DNA of 64,000 bases, from positions 1-64,000 of the forward strand of contig CAJTYS010000012.1 of assembly GCA_910583765.1 (NCBI GenBank), written 5' to 3'. Positions 1 to 8,952 of the stretch are shown here, one piece after another. Position numbers and translations under genes: made by a program. Under the pieces are notes generated by a model. That model searched no databases and was not told where the DNA came from. It worked only from the letters and a program-made list of their open reading frames with translations. Position 1 is the stretch's first letter; each line of letters starts with the position of its first letter. The stretch comes from an uncultured Eubacteriales bacterium. GTDB lineage: Bacteria > Bacillota > Clostridia > Peptostreptococcales > Anaerovoracaceae.

Positions 1-2106
1 CACAGCACAAGAATCCTCGTGCTGGCGTTGCTGCTGACGATGCTGGCATGGCTGGTTCCGATGAACATCGGAGAGGTGAACGCAGCGGCGGGCGACACCG
101 TGAAGATTGAAGTCACGGGAGGTCACTTGTTCTTTGACAAGACGACAGGGACCATCACAGGGTACGAAGGAGAAATCACAGAGGCCGCCATACCGGCGGA
201 AATCGAGGGAGTTAAAGTGGTCACGATTGGGCATGGAGCTTTTAAGAACTGCCAGACTTTGAGCAGCATAACTATCCCAGAGGGCGTGACAGCGATAGGG
301 GATAACGTTTTTTATGGGTGCAACATTAGCAGTTTGACGATTCCAGCCAGCGTGACCAGCATAAACCACGGAGCCTTTGGTGGATCTTTTTCTACTATAA
401 AAGAGATAAACGTCGCTGCGGCGAACCCGGAGTATTCGTCACTGGACGGAGTTTTATTCGACAAAAACAAAACAAAGCTCATAAAATACCCAGCAGGTCG
501 CGAGGAGAGTAACTATGTCATTCCAGAAGGAGTGACCGTCATAGGACGGTATGCGTTTCAGGCCTTGAGATTAAACGGCAGCGTCACTTTGCCGAACAGT
601 TTGACCACCATCGAGCCTGATGCGTTCACTTCTTCTTTCAACCTGATGGAAATAAAAATAGGAGAAGCGAACCTTAATTTTTCAACGGATGGGGAGGCTT
701 TGCTGAATAAGGACGGAACGACATTGGTCTATCATTATAAGGCTCTTGGATATGGATACAAGCCAGAGAGTTACACGATCCCGGAGAGCGTGACAACGAT
801 CGCTGAAAGCGCCATTTCAGGCGTGAAGGTGGTTGAGATCCCAGAAAGCGTGACCAGCATAGGGGACGATGCGATTACCGCCAAGGACGAACCCGTAACC
901 ATAAAAGGCTATACTGGATCCATTGCGGAGTATTACGCGCAAGACAATGAAATTTCATTCGTTTCATTGGGGACCGCGAAGAACCCATTGAATCGGGTCA
1001 CTTATGCCGTGGATCGTGGGAATTTGTATTTCTATAAATCCACGGGAACGATAGTGAAAGCCGATGATGAGATCACAGGGGCAACGATACCGGAAACAAT
1101 TGAGGGCGTCAAAGTGACAGGCATCGCCGCGGGGGTTTTTTCAGACTGTCGCTCCCTAGCCAACGTCACTATTCCAAGTAGCGTGACCGAAATTGGAGGG
1201 AAGGCTTTTTTTGGGATTTGGGTGTTGAGAAAGGTGACCATCCCGGACAGCGTGACAAGCATCGGAGAGTACGCTTTTGGATATGACTGGGACGAAGACA
1301 ATAATCTAACAAAAGTTTCAGACTTTAAAATCTACGGCTACTCCAACGATTCCGCGGCGGCCAAATACGCCAAGGATAACGGATTCGACTACGCTATCGT
1401 GGGCACAGAGCCTGGCGGAGACGACAAACCGATAGGTGGCACCGAAGGCACAAATCCTAGCGGCAACGACAATGACAACACCGGAGGAGATAAACCAGCA
1501 GGTGACAGCGGACAAAACAACAACGGAAACGATCAAGTGAATCCTCCATCGCCACCAACAAAGGACGAACCCGCCACCGACCCGACCACGGCCAAAGTCG
1601 GAAGCACAGTTCAAGACAAGAAAAGCAACGGCTCTTACGTGGTGACGCGATCCCAGAAAAACGGAGGCACCGTCACATACAAGAAACCAGTGAACAAAAA
1701 GAAATCCAGCGTGACCATACCGGCCACGGTGAGAATCGAAGGCAAGACCTATAAAGTCACCACAGTGGAAAAAAACGCTTTCAAAGGCAACAAGAACCTG
1801 AAAAGCGTGAAAATCGGCTCCAACATCCAGACCATCGGAGCCAACGCCTTCAACAAATGCACGAAGCTGAAAACCGTGAAATTGCCAAGCAAAGTGAAGA
1901 CCATCCAAAAGGGAGCCTTCGCTGGCTGCAAGAACTTGAAAACCATCACTATCCAGACGAAAAAACTGACCAAGAAGACCGTGGGAGCCGGAGCCTTCAA
2001 AGGAGTCAACAGCAAAGCCACCGTCAAAGTGCCAAAGGGCAAAGCCAAGACTTATCAGAAGCTGCTCAGATCCAAGGGATTGAGCAAGAAGGCCAAGGTG
2101 AAATAA
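1..2106 (+). CDS. BspA-type leucine-rich-repeat surface protein (5' end outside window)
   Basis: The reading frame is open from base 1 and the first codons already encode part of a hydrophobic signal peptide (LALLLTMLAWLVP, ending near VNAAAGD), so the true start almost certainly lies upstream; the GTG at 19 is only the first start-like codon. The body has LRR_5/BspA repeats of the form IPEGVTxIGxxAFxxC, first over about residues 50-310 and 350-440 counted from 19, then a Gly/Asp/Asn/Pro-rich linker (about 455-525), then a lysine-rich C-terminal repeat block (about 565-680). No LPxTG or membrane anchor is visible at the C terminus. Such proteins are usually exported and bind host or matrix proteins; that role here is inference. 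Confidence 0.85.
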   Translation, partial: HSTRILVLALLLTMLAWLVPMNIGEVNAAAGDTVKIEVTGGHLFFDKTTGTITGYEGEITEAAIPAEIEGVKVVTIGHGAFKNCQTLSSITIPEGVTAIGDNVFYGCNISSLTIPASVTSINHGAFGGSFSTIKEINVAAANPEYSSLDGVLFDKNKTKLIKYPAGREESNYVIPEGVTVIGRYAFQALRLNGSVTLPNSLTTIEPDAFTSSFNLMEIKIGEANLNFSTDGEALLNKDGTTLVYHYKALGYGYKPESYTIPESVTTIAESAISGVKVVEIPESVTSIGDDAITAKDEPVTIKGYTGSIAEYYAQDNEISFVSLGTAKNPLNRVTYAVDRGNLYFYKSTGTIVKADDEITGATIPETIEGVKVTGIAAGVFSDCRSLANVTIPSSVTEIGGKAFFGIWVLRKVTIPDSVTSIGEYAFGYDWDEDNNLTKVSDFKIYGYSNDSAAAKYAKDNGFDYAIVGTEPGGDDKPIGGTEGTNPSGNDNDNTGGDKPAGDSGQNNNGNDQVNPPSPPTKDEPATDPTTAKVGSTVQDKKSNGSYVVTRSQKNGGTVTYKKPVNKKKSSVTIPATVRIEGKTYKVTTVEKNAFKGNKNLKSVKIGSNIQTIGANAFNKCTKLKTVKLPSKVKTIQKGAFAGCKNLKTITIQTKKLTKKTVGAGAFKGVNSKATVKVPKGKAKTYQKLLRSKGLSKKAKVK

Positions 2107-2307
2107 TTCAGCCAAGATAAAAAGAGCGAACGGCGGAAAAGGTCAGAAGTCATCTGTTTAAAAAAGGAAGATGATATCACGCTATGACACAGAGTTTCAT
2201 CTCTGATCAGAAACATAAATTCTAACAAGGAAAGGAGAAAAATCAGATAGAATCGTTTGATCATGAACCAGCAACAAAAATGAAAAAGAAAGTGGGAGGT
2301 AGCACAA

Positions 2308-2460
2308 ATGCAAAGAGAAGATAACGATTATCATCCTCAGGATTCTGACGGCACTTGGGATTATGATTCAGAACCTGATGTGGAAGATTACGATGACATT
2401 GATGAGTGGGACAAGGATTGGGATGATTGGGAAGCCGACCAACGCGAAAAACACTCCTAA
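2308..2460 (+). CDS. 50-aa highly acidic Asp/Trp/Glu-rich protein
   Basis: A short open frame with a good ribosome site (GGGAGGT, 2294-2300, 7 nt before ATG). The product has about 20 Asp/Glu and five Trp residues in the pattern DExDxDWDDWE (residues about 34-44), no signal peptide and no membrane segment. It lies between the LRR surface gene and a zinc-ribbon membrane protein, all on the same strand. I do not recognise the family. The acidic charge suggests binding to a basic partner or metal ions, but that is only a guess. The ribosome site and biased composition favour a real gene. Confidence 0.55.
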   Translation: MQREDNDYHPQDSDGTWDYDSEPDVEDYDDIDEWDKDWDDWEADQREKHS

Positions 2461-2538
2461 TCGTAATCGCGAGCGGTAAAATGACCCAATGAGCTGGCAG
2501 ATCGTTCTAACCAACAGGAAGACCGCCAGCTCTTACTT

Positions 2539-2627
2539 TATGTAGGGGATATGGTTTGCGATATTTCCAAAATATCAACAAAGTCCACCGCTGAAAGCGA
2601 ATCGGCGAAGCAAGGCTTTGTTACATG
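2539..2627. repeat. Copy A of ~90-bp folded intergenic repeat
   Basis: Left hairpin GGGGATATGG/CGATATTTCC (partly G-U pairs), then ACAAAGTCC, then mini-hairpin CGCT-GAA-AGCG, then GGCTTTGTT, closed by ATGTA/TACAT ends. It shares this order with copies at 23701, 35649 and 45897 (and a degraded one at 34238). It lies directly in front of the zinc-ribbon gene. Confidence 0.65.
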
Positions 2628-2648
2628 ACGTTCACAAAAGGAGATCAA

Positions 2649-3662
2649 ATGAAGCATTGTGAAAATTGCGGAGCGAAGCTGCAGGAAGGCATGAAATTCT
2701 GCGGAAACTGCGGCAGCCCAGTTCCAGTGGAGGAACCGTTAGAATCCAAAGGGCAAGAAGACGGGCCTAAGTTGGAAACGACCGTGGAAAAGCTAATGAA
2801 CCCAGAACCCGCTAGTCCGCCCGCAGGAAATAAAAAGAAGATCGTCATAACGGTTGCGGTGATAGTTGCGATTTTGGCGGCCATAGCGATAGCCTTATGG
2901 CAGTCGGGAGTCTTTAGCGAGCAAGAAAAGCCTGCTACGAAAGACTCAGTCCAGGCAATAGACCAGAACGACCTGCGAGGAACACTGGATTGGAAAGAAG
3001 ACCAGGACAAAGAATACGCTTTGAAAAATTCATTGATCGAAGGAAACGCAGATTCCAATGTCAAAGAAATCTTTGAAGAAAGCGCATATTTTATGCCGAC
3101 AAAACATACTTACGCGATCAACGAAAATGTGACCTATTACTCGATTGATTGCGAATACAAAAAAGACGACAAAGTCGTTCCTTACGTGCTGGTGTTCCAG
3201 GTGAATCAAGACGAGCATTTGGAGCTGGCAGAATTGTACAAGAACGACAAGAAAGTGAACCCAGAGAAGTTCGATGATTTCTATGAAAAATTGTACACGA
3301 CCAAAGAAGACTTGGCAGCGGCTGAAGAAGCACGAGCGGTCGCCGAAAAAGAAGCGAATCCATACGCATACATGAAAGGGTTGACATACGCATTCAATCC
3401 AGATGAAGGCGATGGAATACCAGAAGACGTATACATTGACAACGTTGAGGAAGATTCCATTGTTTTGACGATGAGCAGCGGCATAAGCACGATGGAACAT
3501 CTTGTATTTTATCGGAACGGCCCGGTGGGAAGCACGGAATATGAATGTCATCAGTATGGAAAGGTGATCAATCTTTATATTTATGACGAGAATTCCATAG
3601 GCATCAACTTTGCGGAAGCCGATGGAACCGACTATGGATTAACTGTGTACGTTCGGCAATAA
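2649..3662 (+). CDS. Zinc-ribbon membrane-anchored protein
   Basis: Starts with a double CxxC zinc ribbon (MKHCENCG...FCGNCG, residues 1-25), an acidic linker, one transmembrane helix (about residues 65-85, IVITVAVIVAILAAIAIAL) and a roughly 250-residue extracytoplasmic domain that I do not recognise. An in-frame ATG at 2625 exists, but AAAAGGAG at 2636-2643 sits 5 nt before the ATG at 2649, which is chosen. The layout is common for Firmicutes zinc_ribbon_2 proteins with a cytoplasmic ribbon and an outside domain. Function unknown. It sits among predicted surface proteins. Confidence 0.75.
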   Translation: MKHCENCGAKLQEGMKFCGNCGSPVPVEEPLESKGQEDGPKLETTVEKLMNPEPASPPAGNKKKIVITVAVIVAILAAIAIALWQSGVFSEQEKPATKDSVQAIDQNDLRGTLDWKEDQDKEYALKNSLIEGNADSNVKEIFEESAYFMPTKHTYAINENVTYYSIDCEYKKDDKVVPYVLVFQVNQDEHLELAELYKNDKKVNPEKFDDFYEKLYTTKEDLAAAEEARAVAEKEANPYAYMKGLTYAFNPDEGDGIPEDVYIDNVEEDSIVLTMSSGISTMEHLVFYRNGPVGSTEYECHQYGKVINLYIYDENSIGINFAEADGTDYGLTVYVRQ

Positions 3663-3781
3663 CGGTAATAGGGAAAACAATGAGGCAGTTACAGAAGAAA
3701 TCTAAACGGATATTCTGGGTGGATGGCGAAATCAAAAGGCAAGATTAGGAGCGATAATTAAACAATGAAAGGAAAACCAAA

Positions 3782-4777
3782 ATGAAAGAACAAATGAAGA
3801 CAAAGAAAACATGGCTGATCTTACTCATCATGCTGTTGATGGCATGCTTGACAGCAGGACTAAACACGAAGTCCGTTCACGCCAGCTCGAGCCCGATCCT
3901 GACCATGGACAATCACGCCGTGATTTTCCTGGAGGATAGGGACAAGGCCATCAAATTGAACAACCTGCCCGAAGACGTGGAATCAGTGGATTGGAAAGTG
4001 GATGATCCTAAAATCGCCAAGCTGAGCGACACGGAAGACGATTACGCCTACGTGGAAGCGAAAAAGCCTGGTACTGTGAACGTGACAGCGACGATCACTT
4101 ATTATGGAGATGTCATTGACCAGGCGACAGGCCGAGAAATCCCCACAGAAAAAACGTATGTCGCGACCAAAGCGGTCACCATAAAGCACGCTGATGGAAT
4201 CAAAGGCATCAAAATCGGAAACTCCAAGGCGAAAGATGTGAAACGAAACCCGGGCATTTTCTTTTACAATAATCAAAAAGGGAAATTAAAAATTTCCATG
4301 AACAAAGGCTGGAAGGCTTCATCCATTGTTTTCAAGGACGGAAAGACCAAGAAAAAAGTGAAAAACGGCTCAAAGATAAACAGCAAAGCATTGTCCTCAT
4401 ATCTTTACATCACTGTCATGGACACCAAGACAAAGGCTACCTACAAGGTGACTGTTGAGATTGAAAAATACGACACATGGAAGATCACTTATGGAAAAAT
4501 GAAGAAGGGCACGACACTTTGCCTATCCTATTTTTATGGCGGTAGGGGTGATGCTAGATTTCTCACCTATAACAAAAAGGCCAAAATATCAAAAGACCAA
4601 TTTAAAAACTGCGAACAATTGGCGAAAATTTTGAAGGAATTAGACCCAAGCACGACAAAGAGAAAAAATGTGATCACGATCAAACGTCCGATCACGAAAG
4701 GTAAGCAGGAATACAATATTAAATGGAAAAATCCGGGGAAAGGCTGTAAAGCGGAACGCATAAAAACGGCACGTTAA
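3782..4777 (+). CDS. Secreted protein with Ig-like (BIG2-type) domain
   Basis: An N-terminal signal peptide (TWLILLIMLLMACLTAGL, about residues 9-27, cleaved near VHASS) precedes a beta-rich region (about 40-140) with the VESVDWKVDDPKIAKLS and KKPGTVNVTATI pattern of bacterial Ig-like repeats. The rest (about 150-330) is lysine-rich, resembles cadherin-like or further Ig-like modules, and is not assigned. GAAAGGAA at 3767-3774 supports the ATG at 3782. No anchor motif is seen. A role in the cell envelope or adhesion is inferred from domain type and neighbours. Confidence 0.7.
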   Translation: MKEQMKTKKTWLILLIMLLMACLTAGLNTKSVHASSSPILTMDNHAVIFLEDRDKAIKLNNLPEDVESVDWKVDDPKIAKLSDTEDDYAYVEAKKPGTVNVTATITYYGDVIDQATGREIPTEKTYVATKAVTIKHADGIKGIKIGNSKAKDVKRNPGIFFYNNQKGKLKISMNKGWKASSIVFKDGKTKKKVKNGSKINSKALSSYLYITVMDTKTKATYKVTVEIEKYDTWKITYGKMKKGTTLCLSYFYGGRGDARFLTYNKKAKISKDQFKNCEQLAKILKELDPSTTKRKNVITIKRPITKGKQEYNIKWKNPGKGCKAERIKTAR

Positions 4778-4811
4778 TAACCGGAAAATCCTCAAGCGAT
4801 TGAATCAAAGC

Positions 4812-4848
4812 GGCAGGCGCCCCGTTGCGGAACGCGCCTGCTGTTTTT
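4812..4848 (+). terminator. Terminator after the Ig-like protein gene
   Basis: GC-rich stem GGCAGGCGC/GCGCCTGCT followed directly by TTTTT. Confidence 0.85.
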
Positions 4849-5037
4849 CACTGCTGCAAAAAAAGGGATTCCTAAGCCCAGAGGACCATGAGCCAAAGAC
4901 CATAGAAATCTCTTCACACATAAAAGCGTTGCATTAAAACCAGCGGAGAAAAACACGAAAGAAAGCCTTGTGGCAGAATTCTGCCATATGTTAAAATAAG
5001 CAGGAAGATAGATCAACGTTTGAGGAGGATAGATATC

Positions 5038-5421
5038 ATGGAAATAAAAAAGATTGATTATGATTTTTCAGTGTGCAAAGTGGCGGACTATTCATCTGTG
5101 GATTTAGATGCGGAATATTGCTTTATAGGGAAAACCGATGAAGAAAAATCTTTAGTGTGCGCCACAAGCCATGTGCCATCAAATGTGATCCAAAGGGATG
5201 ATGGCTGGAAAGCTTTTCGCATTCAGGGAATCCTGGACTTTTCCCTGATCGGGATTTTATCTAAAATCGCGGATATTTTAGCAAAAAATGAAATTTCGAT
5301 TTGTGCGATTTCGACTTTTAACACTGACTATGTTTTGACAAAAAAAGAAAATTATCAAAAAGCATTGGAGATTCTCAGAAATGCCGGATATGAAATTGTA
5401 GAGCGACAACTGCCAAAATAA
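5038..5421 (+). CDS. ACT-domain protein
   Basis: A 127-aa protein with two ACT-like halves. The second (DFSLIGILSKIADILAKNEI, about residues 62-81) is the usual ACT signature, as in the ACT_7/CASTOR-like family that senses amino acids. An upstream in-frame start at 5020 is rejected because TGAGGAGGAT at 5021-5030 is an ideal ribosome site for the ATG at 5038. It is a single gene with its own terminator. It probably binds a small amino acid and acts as a regulator; the ligand is unknown. Confidence 0.8.
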   Translation: MEIKKIDYDFSVCKVADYSSVDLDAEYCFIGKTDEEKSLVCATSHVPSNVIQRDDGWKAFRIQGILDFSLIGILSKIADILAKNEISICAISTFNTDYVLTKKENYQKALEILRNAGYEIVERQLPK

Positions 5422-5433
5422 CGCATGCGACAT

Positions 5434-5493
5434 GGTGCCCTGTTTGGAATGACGAAAAAACATCATTCCAGGCAAGGCTCCATCTATTTTTCT
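5434..5493 (+). terminator. Terminator after the ACT-domain gene
   Basis: Long stem around TGGAATGA/TCATTCCA, extended by imperfect GGTGCC/GGCTCC pairing, then ATCTATTTTT. Confidence 0.75.
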
Positions 5494-5605
5494 ACGAAAC
5501 ACACAGAGCACCTCGACGTCTCAACTGGAACTCCAACCCACCACAAAGCCACGCCGCTTTTTCCCTTCTCCCCACCCTAAAAACAAAGCATGATATTTTT
5601 TACTC

Positions 5606-5621
5606 GGACATACATGTGTCC
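5606..5621. promoter_or_regulatory. Near-palindromic operator candidate upstream of the WYL regulator
   Basis: GGACATACATGTGTCC is a 16-bp near palindrome (one mismatched pair). It lies just upstream of TATAAT at 5633-5638. It is a candidate autoregulatory site; binding is inference. Confidence 0.35.
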
Positions 5622-5768
5622 AACCCATCTTCTATAATAATAAAAGAAATCAAGATCGCCGTGAGCGTGATATAATCATGGATGTCAAAAGATTTTCATG
5701 AAGCAGAAAAACCTAGCCATTGCCGCAGATTGAAACAATTGGAAAAAAGGAGGTCACGAGAAAACATC

Positions 5769-6764
5769 ATGGAAGAAAAGAGCAAATTGGAACGCCCACA
5801 ACGCCTGCTGGGAATCTTTTTTAGGGCTTCTAAAGGCGAAGAACTGTTGAAGAAGGACTTGGCTCATCAGTATGGCGTGGGCGAAAAAACCATAGAACGC
5901 GACATGGAGGAAATAAAAATTTTTTTAGCGGAGCACAGAGACATTGTTGCGAATTCAGAACTGAAATACGATTATCAAACCAGGACTTATAAATTGCACA
6001 TGGACGACTTCCTAAAAGATCAGGAAATCATGGTCCTCGTGGAAATTCTGATCGGAAGCAGGGCCATCGACCGAGATGATTTGCTGGAGATCATCAAAAA
6101 ACTGAAGCGCTTCACAACGACCCAGGACCGAGAGCTATTGGAAAGCCTTATCGCAAAAGAAACCTATCAGTATCAAGACGCGCAAGTGAAAATCGAGTGC
6201 AGGGATCTGCTGGAAAACATATGGAGGCTCAATCAACACATGAAGCTTGGCAAAGAAATCACGATCCAATACATAAAAATGGATAAAAGCACCATAGAAC
6301 GCCGGATCAAACCTTTGTCCATCATGTTTACCGATCACTATTTTTATCTCATCGCGGTAACCGTGTCAGATCAAGAGAAATTACCGAAGTATTACCGGAT
6401 AGACCGGATCACGAATTTCATAGTGCACCGGGAAACGCAGCTAAAAGATGATTCTCTGAAATTCGATGAAGGGGAGCTGCGCAAAAAGAGCCTGCTGATG
6501 TGGCCCGGGCCAGAGCGGAAGGTGCTGTTTGAGTTTAAAGGGCCCTCTTTGCAGGCGATCCTGGACAAGATCCCTACCGCGAAAGTGATTGACAAGGACG
6601 ATCATAAATACCTTGTCGAAGCGGAGGTGTATGGTGATGGAATCAAAATGTTTCTGCTGAGTCAGGGCAGCTGGGTAAAGGTGCTGGGCCCAGAAAGCTT
6701 TGTCCGTGAGATGCGGGAGGAAATCAACAAAATGGCAATGCAATATTCGCAGGAGTCGCGCTAG
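5769..6764 (+). CDS. WYL-domain transcriptional regulator (YafY family)
   Basis: About 331 aa. An N-terminal winged HTH (KKDLAHQYGVGEKTIERDME, about residues 32-51) is followed by a WYL domain (about 140-225; YIKMDKSTIERRIKPLSIMF and YYRIDRI) and a WCX-type C-terminal region. The open frame extends back to 5682, but the upstream 29 residues are not conserved-looking and AAAAGGAGG (5745-5753) points to the ATG at 5769, although its spacing of 15 nt is long. WYL proteins bind nucleic-acid-type or nucleotide ligands and control stress or cell-envelope genes. Its stop codon overlaps the stop of the facing VanW gene through a shared CTAG. Confidence 0.85.
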   Translation: MEEKSKLERPQRLLGIFFRASKGEELLKKDLAHQYGVGEKTIERDMEEIKIFLAEHRDIVANSELKYDYQTRTYKLHMDDFLKDQEIMVLVEILIGSRAIDRDDLLEIIKKLKRFTTTQDRELLESLIAKETYQYQDAQVKIECRDLLENIWRLNQHMKLGKEITIQYIKMDKSTIERRIKPLSIMFTDHYFYLIAVTVSDQEKLPKYYRIDRITNFIVHRETQLKDDSLKFDEGELRKKSLLMWPGPERKVLFEFKGPSLQAILDKIPTAKVIDKDDHKYLVEAEVYGDGIKMFLLSQGSWVKVLGPESFVREMREEINKMAMQYSQESR

Positions 6765-8221
6765 TACTGCCTTCTGGAAGGATCCAGATACGAGCTGTCA
6801 AAATAATCGATGGCAGCGCTTTCCTGGCCAGGGAAACGGATTTTTCTTGTAGTCCGCATTTTCAGAGTGTCACCAGAGGAGCCTAGCACCTGTGTTTCAA
6901 CGTTTACCGATGATTCCTCTGTTTTTGTCCCCCAGATGGACGCGGTCAACTGGCCATTTGCGCAAGTCACCTGCAGCACGATGGGATATTTTTTATTATT
7001 AACAATGCGGAAATCCAGGCCGCCCCAGGACACAGCGGCATCCATGCCAGGTTCTGCGTAGCTGGAGACATAATTATGGCACCAGCGTTCTGGGATATCC
7101 AGACCAGCATATAAGGCGGGTATGAAGAGGGTGGTGGAAACCTGGCAGATGCCACCGCCGTAAGCCTGAATGATCTTTGCCCCTTGTATGGCGTTTGCCT
7201 TCCGAAAACCAGTCTCTGCCGTCTGCTCTCCCACAGTATCGTTAAAGGAGAATTCCTCTCCGCTGAGAAGAACCGTTCCATTGCATTTAGCCGCGGCCAG
7301 CCGTATGTTCGCGATACGGTTCGCGCTTCCGCTCACTTTAGTGGTATGGGTCGCCAGGCGGTCTTTGCATAGATTCCTTTCCATGTCAGAGGTGGTGATT
7401 TCCGGCTCCGTGCAGGTCAGATCGATGATCACAGTATCGCCTTCCTTGGCATCCGCCAGGGTTTTTCCGGCAGTCTCCCTGTCAAAGTCAATGCCAGTCA
7501 CGGATTTCACAATCTGATATCCGTTCTTTGGATCCAGCGTGGCATCAGCGGGCTCTGTGTGCAGCTCCTGATAGACAGCATTGATATCCACCGGCCTCAC
7601 AGTGCCGGCAGTCATAGGACAGGCGATCACAGTGTCATAATCTCCTTCATCAAGGGCAGAAAGGATCTGTTTCATTAGAGCGATTTCATCTGTGGACTCA
7701 CCGGCAGTTCCCATGGTGAAGATCAATTGATCGTTTTTCTGTTTATAAGTGGTCTGGATCGTGGTGTCAATGTCTAACAGTCCGGTAGACTTTAACTGCG
7801 CATGCAGGGCATTGCGATCTGTTACAGTAGGAAAATGAGTGATATGAAGGCCGATCAAAGAGTTCCTGATTCGGAACAAACCCCTTGCCGGAAAGGGCCC
7901 GCGGCTGCTGGAGATCGCTCGCTGCGCCAGATGGAGACTGTCAACTCCAACCAGTAGCTCTCCCAGCGCCAGGGTATAGGATTTTCCATTAGCTGTGATG
8001 GTAAGCGTGGTCTCCGCACAGCGGGCCGCAGTGTCCGCTTCCAATGCGGCGGCGGCTTCCTCCAGTGACATGCCGTCCAGAGGGACTCCGTTCACAGTGG
8101 TGTCGGGCATGATGCGCTCCGGGTCCACTGCGGCGCATAGGGTCAGGTAGCCAATGGCCAGAAACAATACTGCGATAACAGCAAAGACAACGCCGTGTTT
8201 TTTCCGTTCTTTTTTCCCCAT
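6761..8221 (-). CDS. VanW-family cell-wall protein
   Basis: A 486-aa protein with a short cytoplasmic basic N terminus, one membrane helix (VVFAVIAVLFLAIGYLTL, about residues 10-27), a peptidoglycan-binding-4 type region (about 40-270) and a VanW domain (about 285-430; GGGICQVSTTLF is the family hallmark). The open frame runs to 8344, but GGAGGG lies 5 nt before the ATG at 8221, which is taken as the start. VanW proteins are found with vancomycin-resistance and wall-remodelling genes; the biochemical role is unknown. Likely extracytoplasmic. Confidence 0.85.
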   Translation of the reverse strand: MGKKERKKHGVVFAVIAVLFLAIGYLTLCAAVDPERIMPDTTVNGVPLDGMSLEEAAAALEADTAARCAETTLTITANGKSYTLALGELLVGVDSLHLAQRAISSSRGPFPARGLFRIRNSLIGLHITHFPTVTDRNALHAQLKSTGLLDIDTTIQTTYKQKNDQLIFTMGTAGESTDEIALMKQILSALDEGDYDTVIACPMTAGTVRPVDINAVYQELHTEPADATLDPKNGYQIVKSVTGIDFDRETAGKTLADAKEGDTVIIDLTCTEPEITTSDMERNLCKDRLATHTTKVSGSANRIANIRLAAAKCNGTVLLSGEEFSFNDTVGEQTAETGFRKANAIQGAKIIQAYGGGICQVSTTLFIPALYAGLDIPERWCHNYVSSYAEPGMDAAVSWGGLDFRIVNNKKYPIVLQVTCANGQLTASIWGTKTEESSVNVETQVLGSSGDTLKMRTTRKIRFPGQESAAIDYFDSSYLDPSRRQY

Positions 8222-8433
8222 CAGAGCCCTCCAATCCTTTCCTCGTTTCATTAGCTCTATTGTATCAAGCCGCGGGATCGTTGACCAGTCTTGGGCAGAA
8301 AAAATTTGCCTTGCTGCCGCTTCTTTTCGCGCGCCTGTCCGCAAGCTTTGCCTTCCTGCTGATTTCTCTTCTGCGTTAATGTCTGCATTGATGATACAAT
8401 GGGAGTGCCATAGAAGACAAGTGAGTATTCGTC

Positions 8434-8837
8434 ATGCAAAACGTGTCAATACTGGCCGGCTGGTCTTTACGGACGCGGGACACGATGACCCGATCTGCCT
8501 GCGAAACACAGGAGAAACAGAATTCATACATCCGGTGAAAAAGCGAATGGTACTGGCTGGGATGCCGGGTATTTCCTATGTGATGACAGAGACGACTCTG
8601 AATCCCGGGGAAACCATCCTGCTATACACAGACGGAGTGCCGGAAGCCAACAATGAGAAGGAAGAACTCTACGGCATGGAGCGGTTTCGGGCTTCGGTCC
8701 AGACCCATGCGAGCCTGGCGCAGGAAGATATCAATGAGTTTCTTCGGGAGGTTCGCGGCGATGTGGCCGCTTTTGTGGGAAACGCGGAACAGTTTGATGA
8801 TCTGACGATGCTGGCCCTATCGGTAAAGAAAGTATGA
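8434..8837 (+). pseudogene. 3' fragment of a SpoIIE/RsbU-type PP2C phosphatase
   Basis: The frame encodes the C-terminal third of a serine phosphatase: VNTGRLVFTDAGHDD, the conserved GMPGISY/TLNPGETILLYTDGVPEA and EQFDDLTMLAL motifs. The N-terminal catalytic half, including the first metal-binding aspartates, is missing. Upstream of about 8434 the frame runs antisense to the VanW promoter region and has no family similarity. No ribosome site is evident. It is best read as a 5'-deleted remnant of a stage II sporulation E/RsbU-like gene. Confidence 0.7.
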
Positions 8838-8952
8838 TCCGCACAAAAATGCTATCATTAAATGTGACGTGGAACGATCATGGAATCCCAGGGAATTGAC
8901 GGTCTCTACGCATATGACGAATAGGCTGCGAGAGCTTTCCTTTTCTTAAATC

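Noticed and set aside
1318..2115. Long minus-strand open frame (265 codons) opposite the LRR gene
   Set aside because: It mirrors the repeat-rich coding strand, has no ribosome site and gives a low-complexity product; the LRR frame explains the DNA.
2263..2283. Mini-frame MNQQQK upstream of the acidic protein
   Set aside because: Six codons with poor distance to the nearest AAAGGAG; likely chance.
7170..7517. Plus-strand open frames over the VanW-family gene
   Set aside because: They lie fully antisense to a gene with clear domains and have no ribosome site or known motif.
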